Of a stretch of DNA of 27,878 nt, positions 7,941 to 15,497 are shown in pieces; the stretch's first letter is position 1, and every line of letters starts with the position of its first letter. Under the pieces are notes generated by a model. The model saw only the letters and a program-made list of their open reading frames with translations, made no database searches and was not told where the DNA came from. The stretch lies in the IMG/VR virus record IMGVR_UViG_3300027759_000349, positions 1 through 27,878 of that record. The stretch is one strand, 5' to 3'. The DNA is from a virus. The position numbers and the translations under genes were made by a program.

Positions 7941-8517
7941 ACCCGTAGAATTTAACAACATAGTCGATGTAGATTATCAAAAATCAATCTATAGTTATCT
8001 AACAGATGTTAATTTTGATTGGCATTTTATGAATGATACTACCAGCGAACTGGCAAATAGTGCCTTAGATAATAGCAATACGCCCGGGTTTGGGAATTTA
8101 ATTTACTATCATAAGCACGAAGAAAATCCGCACTTAGGGTTTTTCCAGCCGTTAGTTGATGCTATAATTGAAAAATCAAATATGACTCTAACAAAATTGT
8201 TACGAGTTCGTGCCGGTTTTTTACTAAACACAAAATACATAATGCATCACGCACCCTATAAGCATAACACTCCTCATAGAGACTATGAGCAAGAACATTA
8301 TACCGCAGTTTATTACGTACACGAATCCGATGGCGAAACTGTAATCTTTAGAGAAACTGAAGAAGCTGAGAAATATTATCCGTTACACAAATCATTGCCA
8401 CAGCAAGGAAAGATGGTATTATTTAATGGCTTACACTATCACGCAAGTACCTGTCCTAAAATGTTTACTAAAAGATTAGCAATAACAGTTAACTTTGCAG
8501 CAACCCCAAATGACTAG
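7924..8517 (+). CDS. Putative 2OG-Fe(II) oxygenase, 197 aa (P4H-like)
   Basis: The iron ligands are predicted as H118-R-D120 in NTPHRDYEQEHYTAVYYV and H173 in FNGLHYHAS, with R184 (TKRLAITVNF) binding 2-oxoglutarate. The segment VHESDGETVIF matches the 'N/H-x-SDG-x-T-x-F' strand that follows HxD in this phage subgroup. The same order of motifs occurs in the 10436-11044 protein (VNDSDGDTLIF, FDGRYYHTASF), so the two are paralogues separated by three other oxygenase genes. ATG 7924 lies within the end of the previous gene, behind AGGATA. Confidence 0.88.
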   Translation: MTKLFKPVEFNNIVDVDYQKSIYSYLTDVNFDWHFMNDTTSELANSALDNSNTPGFGNLIYYHKHEENPHLGFFQPLVDAIIEKSNMTLTKLLRVRAGFLLNTKYIMHHAPYKHNTPHRDYEQEHYTAVYYVHESDGETVIFRETEEAEKYYPLHKSLPQQGKMVLFNGLHYHASTCPKMFTKRLAITVNFAATPND

Positions 8518-9217
8518 AAGCTATTCTGAAAAATTAATTCAGCTCAACCAGAATAGCTCTGCGGCTATACAACAGGGAGATCTTAAGAATAGATTTCTGT
8601 TCCCTTTCTTCCCAACAATAATTGTAGATAACTTTTATGAAGATCCTGACCTGTGGAGAGAATATGCACTAGAACAGGAATTCTTTAAGGGCAATAGAGG
8701 CAGCTGGCCTGGAGTCAGAACAAAACTGTTACACGAGTTAAACGAAGAACTGTTTGATATAGTTTGTAAAAAGATAATGTTTACACTGCGTCCCTATGGA
8801 TTTAAAGAATTTGATGAACTGCAAACAGCATTTCAAATGATTGACGAGTCTTACGGTCGAGGATGGGTACACGATGACGATCCAAAATTACACGTAGCAG
8901 GAGTTGTTTATCTTAATAAAGAATCTCCAGAAGGCTGTGGTACCACTATCTATAAAGATGCTCCGGATTTTAATGGAGAAGAATATACTAAGATGTTTAT
9001 GAAAGACGTATTAGATTCTACCCCAGATGAGCGCAAGCAGATAGGAAAATACAGGAACGATCAATTAACACATTTCACTCCAGAGATTAAAGTTGAAAGT
9101 GTTTATAATAGATTTGTATTATTTGATTCTAGATGCTGGCATAGTGCAGATGCATTTTTTGGAACTACCAAAGAAGATTCGAGATTAAATCAGGTATTTT
9201 TTGTGAGGTTAAGATGA
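8510..9217 (+). CDS. Putative Fe(II)/2OG oxygenase, 235 aa (DUF6445-like), copy 1
   Basis: ATG 8510 is chosen over an upstream in-frame TTG (8495). It overlaps the preceding stop by eight bases. The protein has TIIVDNFYEDPDLWREYAL near the N-terminus (36-54), RGWVHDDDPKLHVAGVVYLN with H121-D-D123, and NRFVLFDSRCWHSADAFFG with H211, then R225 in SRLNQVFF. This layout (DNFY-x-DP start, HxD before an AGVVYLN strand, and WHSADxxFG) resembles DUF6445, a group related to 2OG oxygenases. The next gene is a direct tandem paralogue with the same motifs. Substrate unknown. Confidence 0.85.
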   Translation: MTRSYSEKLIQLNQNSSAAIQQGDLKNRFLFPFFPTIIVDNFYEDPDLWREYALEQEFFKGNRGSWPGVRTKLLHELNEELFDIVCKKIMFTLRPYGFKEFDELQTAFQMIDESYGRGWVHDDDPKLHVAGVVYLNKESPEGCGTTIYKDAPDFNGEEYTKMFMKDVLDSTPDERKQIGKYRNDQLTHFTPEIKVESVYNRFVLFDSRCWHSADAFFGTTKEDSRLNQVFFVRLR

Positions 9218-9831
9218 AGCGTACACTTAGCCAGCCAACTGTTATTATCGATAATTTTTTTGAAGCTCCGCTGTTATGGCGCCAGTTTGCGTTGAAACAA
9301 GAATTTAAGCGAGACGATATTGACACCTATGCCGGAACACGCACAGATACACTAGATAAATTAAATGAAAGTTATTTTCATACAGTTGCAGGCAAACTAA
9401 TCAAACATATCCCTGATAAACACGCATTCGATCAGTTACAGATGAGCTTTACACTAACTGATGAAAGTTATGGTAAAGGTTGGATACACGAGGATGAATC
9501 TTTTTATAACGTAGCTGGGTTGATATATTTAAACCCAGCTCCTCCAAAAGATTCCGGAACTGTATTTTATCGTAAAACCGCTCACGAAGCATTGCCGCAC
9601 TTTAATGAGCAATTTTTTGCAGAGTTAGATGCTAAGCCAGAAGATCGACACGTTTTTGAAAAATATAAACAAGAGCAGAGAAAGATATTTAAAAGATCAC
9701 TAACAATTGAAAATGTCTATAACAGATGTATACTGTTTCCTCCTAATACTTGGCACAGTGCCGATCAATATTTTGGAACAAATAAAGATGATTCGCGATT
9801 AGTGTTAACTATCTTTGGAACAGCCGTATGA
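9214..9831 (+). CDS. Putative Fe(II)/2OG oxygenase, 205 aa (DUF6445-like), copy 2
   Basis: This is a paralogue of the preceding gene, shorter at the N-terminus. It keeps TVIIDNFFEAPLLWRQFAL (9-27), KGWIHEDESFYNVAGLIYLN with H92-E-D94, YNRCILFPPNTWHSADQYFG with H181, and R195 in DSRLVLTIFG. The shared FxxP(T)VIIDNF...H(D/E)D...WHSADxxFG skeleton indicates local duplication. The gene overlaps its neighbours on both sides as ATGA, so its translation is likely coupled to theirs. Confidence 0.85.
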   Translation: MKRTLSQPTVIIDNFFEAPLLWRQFALKQEFKRDDIDTYAGTRTDTLDKLNESYFHTVAGKLIKHIPDKHAFDQLQMSFTLTDESYGKGWIHEDESFYNVAGLIYLNPAPPKDSGTVFYRKTAHEALPHFNEQFFAELDAKPEDRHVFEKYKQEQRKIFKRSLTIENVYNRCILFPPNTWHSADQYFGTNKDDSRLVLTIFGTAV

Positions 9832-10439
9832 TGTACGGATCTTTCCCAAACTTTGGGTTTGTAAAAGATTCAGTACCAGTTGAGCTGGTGGAAGCTCTAA
9901 AACTGGAAGTTGACCAATTAGACAAACTTGAAAATAAGTTTAATAAAAATCTTGCTGGTAATATAGAATCTGAATTTAAATTAAGTAAAAATTCACAACA
10001 ACTAGAAAAATATCTATTAGAGTTATGCACACAGTATGAAGTCGGACACAATCTAACACGTACTGCAAAGGACCTCAGAGCAGATTCACTAACTCTACAA
10101 AGTTATTGGGTAAACATACAAAAGAAAAATGAATTCAACCCAATGCACACACACGATGGTGTCTATAGTTTTGTAATTTGGTTAACTATTCCTTATAAGA
10201 TAGAAGACGAATTAGCACACCCGAGCGTAAAATTATCCAATATGCCACGTAGCGGAATGTTTAGTTTTATATATACTAACGCATTCGGAGAAATCAGAGA
10301 GTCAGAATTTCCAGTAGATAACTTATTTGAAGGGTCTATATTTCTATTCCCAAGTTGTTTGCCGCATATGGTCTATCCTTTTCAGACATCTGAAAAAGAT
10401 CGCATATCAATATCAGGAAATTTATATAGGAAAGTATGA
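9828..10439 (+). CDS. Putative 2OG-Fe(II) oxygenase, 203 aa (HTHxG...SFVIWL type)
   Basis: The start is a double ATGATG overlapping the previous stop. The core is NPMHTHDGVYSFVIWLTIPY (H107, H109, D110), then FPSCLPHMVYPF (H180), and R192 in KDRISISGN. The 'NPxHTHxG-x-x-SFVIWL' form is one I associate with hypothetical 2OG oxygenases of T4-like marine phages. The N-terminal 80 residues are mainly helical and charged. The metal-binding aspartate could be D110 or be replaced by H109, which the sequence alone does not settle. It overlaps the next gene as ATGA. Confidence 0.8.
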   Translation: MMYGSFPNFGFVKDSVPVELVEALKLEVDQLDKLENKFNKNLAGNIESEFKLSKNSQQLEKYLLELCTQYEVGHNLTRTAKDLRADSLTLQSYWVNIQKKNEFNPMHTHDGVYSFVIWLTIPYKIEDELAHPSVKLSNMPRSGMFSFIYTNAFGEIRESEFPVDNLFEGSIFLFPSCLPHMVYPFQTSEKDRISISGNLYRKV

Positions 10440-11044
10440 ACGATATTATTGAAATTGAAAATGTTATACCTGTTGACTACCAAAATTATCTAGAAGATAC
10501 ATTAACTGGTTGGGATTTTCCTTGGGTATTAAACAAGAATATGGTATCCGGAGACGACTGCTTTAAGAATTTAAAATCAAACCCACCCGGATTTAATCAT
10601 TTTTTCTATGAAAAAAACGCACCAGTGAGTAACTTTTTTCAATTAGTTTACCCGCTAGTATTAAGTATTACCAGTCAGGCTTCGGTACCTTTTAATAGAT
10701 TGTATAGAATGCGAGCAAACTTAACACTAGCCAATGGTCCGGAGAATGTAGAGCACCTTATGCCGCATATAGACAGTTTCCATCCGCACTGGAATGCAAT
10801 ATATTATGTCAATGACAGCGATGGTGATACACTGATTTTCAACGAAACCAATGACACGTTTGATAGCGGCCAGGCCGATATCGATCGAATCAAGAATGGA
10901 AAATTTACAGTTAAAAAACGAGTAACTCCAAAGAAAGGCAAACTGTTAGCATTTGATGGTAGATACTATCATACTGCATCTTTTTGTAAAGACACAAACT
11001 ACCGATGCCTTATCAATATAAATTTAGGAAATATGTTATTATGA
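10436..11044 (+). CDS. Putative 2OG-Fe(II) oxygenase, 202 aa (P4H-like)
   Basis: Metal ligands are predicted as H111-I-D113 in LMPHIDSFHPHWNAIYYV and H179 in FDGRYYHTASF, with R190 binding 2-oxoglutarate. YVNDSDGDTLIFNET corresponds to the same strand in the 7924-8517 protein, and both contain PGFxxxxY in the N-terminal half and a YRMRA/LRVRA strand before HxD. They are therefore diverged paralogues. The gene overlaps both neighbours by ATGA. Confidence 0.87.
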   Translation: MNDIIEIENVIPVDYQNYLEDTLTGWDFPWVLNKNMVSGDDCFKNLKSNPPGFNHFFYEKNAPVSNFFQLVYPLVLSITSQASVPFNRLYRMRANLTLANGPENVEHLMPHIDSFHPHWNAIYYVNDSDGDTLIFNETNDTFDSGQADIDRIKNGKFTVKKRVTPKKGKLLAFDGRYYHTASFCKDTNYRCLININLGNMLL

Positions 11045-11610
11045 TTACGAAACGAGAAGAAGATTTTTTACTATATCAATCAGAGTTTATAGCAACGCAT
11101 CAACACGATCTTATGGACGATCTACATCACGCTCATCGATTGTTTAAAGTTATGTTTCCGGATAATGATTCGACTTGGACCTATGACCGATACAATATTT
11201 TTACACTAACTGCTCCAAGCTCTGCATTTTATAGAGTCTACAAAGAGTTAAGAAATTTAATTAGAAGTGAGCTAGGAGATACTCGAGAGCTTTGGATACA
11301 GAGTTGGGTTAACTATCATACCGACGACCAGTTAATACATAGACACCATCACGATTTTGAATATCACGGATATATTTCTATTGATCCAAAAACTACAAAA
11401 ACTGTATTTGATGATATCGAAGTTATCAATAAGCCCGGACAGATTTATTTTGGTAAAGGACATCGCTATCATCACGTAGAAGCAATTGAGCCTTTTGACG
11501 GTATTCGTACAACTATAGGGTTTGATATTCATACAACTCCACAAAGTGAGTTTATCAAAGACTGGATGGAAAAGCCCTACACCAATAACGGATTTATTCC
11601 ACTGATATGA
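11041..11610 (+). CDS. Putative 2OG-Fe(II) oxygenase, 189 aa
   Basis: ATG 11041, overlapping the preceding TGA as ATGA, is preferred over an in-frame start 36 bases upstream that would lie deeper in the previous gene. The protein has QSWVNYHTDDQLIHRHHHDFEYHGYISI with a cluster of His (H100, H102-H104) and D105, then IYFGKGHRYHHVEAI (H144/H145), and R156 in IRTTIGFDIHT. The pattern H-x-H...HGYISI...H...R...IGFDI fits the jelly-roll core of Fe/2OG oxygenases found in phages. Exactly which His of the cluster bind metal is uncertain. Confidence 0.78.
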   Translation: MITKREEDFLLYQSEFIATHQHDLMDDLHHAHRLFKVMFPDNDSTWTYDRYNIFTLTAPSSAFYRVYKELRNLIRSELGDTRELWIQSWVNYHTDDQLIHRHHHDFEYHGYISIDPKTTKTVFDDIEVINKPGQIYFGKGHRYHHVEAIEPFDGIRTTIGFDIHTTPQSEFIKDWMEKPYTNNGFIPLI

Positions 11611-12230
11611 AACAAGACTGTATCATACTTAAAAAAGCAGTCAGTGAAGAACTTTGTAAATTTCTAGCACTTGAATTTTCTATGATGGAAACAACCTGCC
11701 GACATTTGTATCCTGATGCAAATTTAGCAGATCTATGTGATAATACATTTGCTCGATACAGTCCCTTGATGATGGAGGCACTCAGTGTACATCTGCAGCC
11801 CATAGTTGAAGAAACGGTAGAGATGAAGTTGTATCCAGTTTACTCATATGCCAGAATATACTATGAAGGTTCTGAATTAAAAAAACATCACGATCGTGAA
11901 AGCTCGGAAGTTACTCTTTCTATCTGTTTAGAAAAAGAAGAAGACTGGCCTTTGTATGTAGAAAACGATAAGGGCGAAGTACACGCTATTAATCTAGATG
12001 TCGGCGATGTTGGAATTTACAGTGGCCGCAAGCACCAGCATTGGAGAGAACCACTCAAGGGAAAACGCCATATCCAGGCGTTTTTACAGTATGTAGATGT
12101 AGCAGGTGAAAGCGCCTGGCTAAAATATGATACTCGAGCCTGTTTAGGGTTGCCCTTTGAGTATGCTAGCCAGGCGGTTAGAAACGAGTTAGAACAGATG
12201 GCCGAAGCCAGAAAGCTGTTTAATCGTTAA
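11607..12230 (+). CDS. Putative 2OG-Fe(II) oxygenase, 207 aa (P4H-like)
   Basis: The core reads YARIYYEGSELKKHHDRESS with H94/H95 and D96 (H-x-D), followed by EVTLSICLE, WPLYVEN, a DVGDVGIYSGRKHQHWRE turn with distal H143 or H145, and KRHIQAFLQYVD with R154. This is a standard prolyl-4-hydroxylase-like fold order. It is the last gene of the plus-strand operon and its TAA interleaves with the TAA of the convergent 64-aa gene over TTAA at 12227-12230. No terminator follows. Confidence 0.9.
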   Translation: MKQDCIILKKAVSEELCKFLALEFSMMETTCRHLYPDANLADLCDNTFARYSPLMMEALSVHLQPIVEETVEMKLYPVYSYARIYYEGSELKKHHDRESSEVTLSICLEKEEDWPLYVENDKGEVHAINLDVGDVGIYSGRKHQHWREPLKGKRHIQAFLQYVDVAGESAWLKYDTRACLGLPFEYASQAVRNELEQMAEARKLFNR

Positions 12231-12421
12231 TTATTCGATCCATCTGCTTCTGCAATAGGGCCCATTGGTCCTGCTACAACGTGTCTATGTTTGTTAGCGG
12301 CATCTACGGTAGCTTGGGCAACATTTCGGCCTTCTGCTCTAACATAATATTCAATAACGTGTAACTTATGAGTCGCGTCATTTTCTTCATCGCGATAAAT
12401 CATCTTATAAATCTTTGACAT
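12227..12421 (-). CDS. Small hypothetical protein, 64 aa, last gene of the minus-strand unit
   Basis: The gene has a strong AAGGAGAC ribosome-binding site (12426-12433 on the minus strand) and its own late promoter octamer. The protein has an N-terminal beta/alpha part (KIYKMIYRDEEN, LHVIEYYVRAEGRNVAQATVDAANKHRH) and a short Gly/Pro/Asn tail. No known family is recognised. Its composition, RBS and promoter make it a real gene despite its size. It ends convergent with the plus-strand oxygenase operon. Confidence 0.75.
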   Translation of the reverse strand: MSKIYKMIYRDEENDATHKLHVIEYYVRAEGRNVAQATVDAANKHRHVVAGPMGPIAEADGSNN

Positions 12422-12425
12422 TTTT

Positions 12426-12447
12426 GTCTCCTTAAACAGTATTTATG
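12426..12447 (-). promoter_or_regulatory. T4-type late promoter CATAAATA plus ribosome-binding site for the 64-aa gene
   Basis: On the minus strand CATAAATA (12440-12447) overlaps the stop codon of the upstream halogenase (12443-12445). AAGGAGAC at 12426-12433 lies four bases before the ATG. The octamer fits the NATAAATA late consensus, so the small gene can be expressed apart from the halogenase operon above it. Confidence 0.6.
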
Positions 12448-14017
12448 CTGTCCGCTGAATCCACTCTTCTATGGATAAAAACGGTTCAACCAATTCTTTA
12501 TACTTGCTATTATTAATATTTAGTACATCTCGTCCTACAGGCAGCAAATTATCGTATACTTCTGCCATCTTACTAGTATCAACTACATCTAATGCCTGTA
12601 AAACCATCATCCACGCAGACGCAGAGTAGGCCTTTGGCCAGGGTTCTGGAATAGTACACCGGAAATAATCGTGCCATTCGTCTAGTTTAAACTGTAACGA
12701 TGGAGGAATACGGAATTTATCCTCTCCGTGACTGCGCCAAAATTCTGTATCTCTACGGTTTCCTCGGTAATGCAGTGCTAGAAAATCACGAAAATCTTCC
12801 ATTAAAAACCACATACGATCGTTCATACGTTGTACTGTCTCAGGCGAATGCGAGTCTGGCCGATGTGGATCCCAGTAGTCCTGTATCGCATACAGATTTT
12901 CCACAATTAATGCAATGCCATTGGCTTCGAGCGGCTCAAGAAAGCCGCCGCTGAGTCCTACTGCAAATACGTTATTCTTCCAGATATTTTTCATCATACC
13001 TGGAGTAAATTGGAAATTTGCGATCGGAGTAATTTTTTTATTAAATCTTTCTTCAGCTTCTTGTACAGCCTGATCTAGTGTAATATGATCTGGATCGTAG
13101 ATATATCCGTTACCAGACCGATGTCGAAGATTGATATTCCAGCTCCATCCATATTTCATCGCTGTAGCATTTGTTGTAACAGAGTAGCAGGGATCAGACT
13201 CCCACCAAGCAACAACTGCCCTGGCTGGAAAGTAGTCAGTCATATCTACCAATGGTTCATTTAGAGTTTTTCCTAGCAGCAGTCTTGCAAAGCCACTGCA
13301 ATCAAAAAACCAATCAGCTGTCTCAACACGATCACCGTCGAGGTGAATAGCGGTGATATCTCCGCGCTCGTTAAGATCAGCAGTCTGGAATGTTCCTTCG
13401 ACTAGTCGAATACCTCGCTTAATTCCCAGCTCTTTGAAATATGCCGCCCCTGCTCTGCTTTCAAAATGCCACATTGGACTACACGGTAGTTTCTGTAAAT
13501 TTTCATCGCAGCCAAAAGGAACACGCTGCTGATTAATAAATTCGGTTGAATAGAATGCTTTTGATAGCGGTATTTTATTTCCTAATATTGTTTTAAGAAA
13601 AGTATCTTTATTTTTTTCAGCCTGCATTATTGAGCTCATTTGCCCAAGAGATAATACTGCGTCTGGCATAGATCCTGCGAAGTAATCGGTCCACCCGTTT
13701 AGCCAAGGAGCATAGTCTGTTTGAAGAGCGTGTATAAATTCAGTACCTACACCATTCCAGTCAGTAAACTTGCCACCTAGTTTAGGAGTGGCATTTACAC
13801 GTTTGACGAATTCGTCGTTATCAATCTTTAGATGTTTTAAGAAAGTAACAAACGTAGTGCTACCACTTTCGCCTGCGATGATTGGGGGTTTAGAAGGATC
13901 CTCGACCACAGTTACTTCGCAGCGTGGCCAGTTACGCTGTACAAATAGTGCTGTTAGCCAGCCGGCGCTGCCGCCACCTAATACAATAACTTTAGAATTT
14001 AATAATGACTTTTTCAT
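12443..14017 (-). CDS. Flavin-dependent halogenase, copy C (divergent clade)
   Basis: This 524-aa protein is full length for PF04820. GGGSAGW at 14-20 binds FAD, AGESGS at 48-53 replaces the usual GVGEST, and the catalytic lysine is K79 in NATPKLGGKF. The halogenase signature is WSWNIN (291-296), where the usual Pro is Asn, and the EPLE glutamate is E364 (EPLEAN instead of EPLEST). The catalytic Lys and Glu remain, so it may still be active with another substrate. The start overlaps the upstream halogenase's 3' end by 26 bases and has AAAGAGAG as ribosome-binding site. It is clearly different from the other two on this strand and was probably acquired or split off earlier. Confidence 0.93.
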   Translation of the reverse strand: MKKSLLNSKVIVLGGGSAGWLTALFVQRNWPRCEVTVVEDPSKPPIIAGESGSTTFVTFLKHLKIDNDEFVKRVNATPKLGGKFTDWNGVGTEFIHALQTDYAPWLNGWTDYFAGSMPDAVLSLGQMSSIMQAEKNKDTFLKTILGNKIPLSKAFYSTEFINQQRVPFGCDENLQKLPCSPMWHFESRAGAAYFKELGIKRGIRLVEGTFQTADLNERGDITAIHLDGDRVETADWFFDCSGFARLLLGKTLNEPLVDMTDYFPARAVVAWWESDPCYSVTTNATAMKYGWSWNINLRHRSGNGYIYDPDHITLDQAVQEAEERFNKKITPIANFQFTPGMMKNIWKNNVFAVGLSGGFLEPLEANGIALIVENLYAIQDYWDPHRPDSHSPETVQRMNDRMWFLMEDFRDFLALHYRGNRRDTEFWRSHGEDKFRIPPSLQFKLDEWHDYFRCTIPEPWPKAYSASAWMMVLQALDVVDTSKMAEVYDNLLPVGRDVLNINNSKYKELVEPFLSIEEWIQRTA

Positions 14018-15497
14018 ATCTCTCTTTAACTTTTTCTAGGCATTCTCGATGCGGCCAACTTTCTACATTTCTAGTGTAGTGTTCATTCTCATCAAAAATA
14101 CTTTGATTAATTTCCTTATATTTGCTCAATTGATTTTCATACTTATTTTTAATATATGATGCATCAAACATCCTAAGCCCGTGCATCACCTGCGTATAAC
14201 TTAGGTGTGTAAACAACTGCATAGGATGATTAAAATAGTGTGGGTGTGGAGTATGACGTTTAAAGTACTCTAGATATTCTTTATTAAAATCGGTCACTTC
14301 GATATTATTCTTACACCACTGCCAAAACTCAGTGTCTGTGCGTTCAGTAAAATAATGCAGCTGAATAAAGTCAACTATGTTATCAGACAGTATGGCCATA
14401 TCGTGATTATATCTTTTAGCAGCTATGTCGTATCCTTTTTCATAAAAGAATATAGATGGCATCAGCATAAAAATCTGCTGAATAGTTGTGCCAATACTAC
14501 TGGCTTCTAATGGCTCTACAAAAATGCCACTCAGACCAACACTGACGCAATTCTTAATCCAATAGCGATCCACGTGACCGGCACCAAATTTTACTTTACG
14601 ACCAATTTTTAATTCTTCTTCAATACCAAGATTATTTTTGTAATGCTGGCTAACTTCATCATAGGCTTTGGTTTCGTCAATAAAACTGTCGCAGAATACA
14701 TAGCCGTTGCCGAATCTTTCCTGTGTAGGTATACGCCATACCCAGCCACTGCTTAGGGCAGTTGATTCGGTGTAAGAAGGAATTTCTTCTTTGTAGCCTG
14801 TAGGAAATGCCAGTGCTGAATTCATAGGTAACTGATTAGTTCTATCTATCCACTTGGCTCCTAGCTTACTGGAGATCACTCTACGGAAGCCAGAGCAGTC
14901 AACATAGAAATCATAAGCGTGTTTTCTATTGTCTTTATCTAGTAATTCTTTTACATCGCCTTGCTCATCTAAGATAACATCATTGATTTCAGTATCAACG
15001 ATAACAACATTTCTTTCTCTACAGAGTCTATGCAGATAGGCATTTAATTTAAAAGTATCAAAGTGATATTGTGCAAATATATCGTGTAAGGGTTCTACGT
15101 GACGACCCTGCATACTTAGTAACCAGGGTGTATCTAATGGATCCCAGTCGTTGGCAATCATATGCAACCAGGTAAATGCCAGACCATTTTCTTTGCTGTG
15201 GCCACCGTATTGCTCTATCAGGCTATGATAGTAACTTGTGCCATCACCGTGCCAATCGGTAAACTTAATGCCCATTTTATAGGTAGCACCAGTTTCTCTA
15301 ATTAGGTCAGGTACAGTAACATCTATATGTTGAATGAACTTTTTCCAATGTTCTGTTGAGCCTTCTCCGACACCTATAATCCCCAACTGACTAGACTCAA
15401 TCATTGTGATTTTAAGATCTGGATAGGCTTTACGCATCATCAGAGCTGTGATGCAGCCGCTGGTTCCTCCACCCAAAATACATAATGAATTTATCAT
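13992..15497 (-). CDS. Flavin-dependent halogenase, copy B1
   Basis: This 501-aa protein has GGGTSGC at 9-15, GVGEGST at 42-48, catalytic K74 in GATYKMGIKFTDW, an intact WVWRIP signature at 252-257, and FVEPLEASS with E331. It belongs to the 'GVGEGSTEHW' subgroup with the next upstream gene, with which it shares long collinear stretches (WHGDGTSYYHS, LPMNSA, QVMHGLRMFD). DNA around 14169 and 15669 is nearly identical between the two, showing tandem duplication. It overlaps the upstream halogenase as ATGA. Of the three minus-strand copies it has the most canonical signature motif. Confidence 0.94.
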   Translation of the reverse strand: MINSLCILGGGTSGCITALMMRKAYPDLKITMIESSQLGIIGVGEGSTEHWKKFIQHIDVTVPDLIRETGATYKMGIKFTDWHGDGTSYYHSLIEQYGGHSKENGLAFTWLHMIANDWDPLDTPWLLSMQGRHVEPLHDIFAQYHFDTFKLNAYLHRLCRERNVVIVDTEINDVILDEQGDVKELLDKDNRKHAYDFYVDCSGFRRVISSKLGAKWIDRTNQLPMNSALAFPTGYKEEIPSYTESTALSSGWVWRIPTQERFGNGYVFCDSFIDETKAYDEVSQHYKNNLGIEEELKIGRKVKFGAGHVDRYWIKNCVSVGLSGIFVEPLEASSIGTTIQQIFMLMPSIFFYEKGYDIAAKRYNHDMAILSDNIVDFIQLHYFTERTDTEFWQWCKNNIEVTDFNKEYLEYFKRHTPHPHYFNHPMQLFTHLSYTQVMHGLRMFDASYIKNKYENQLSKYKEINQSIFDENEHYTRNVESWPHRECLEKVKERYEKVIIKF

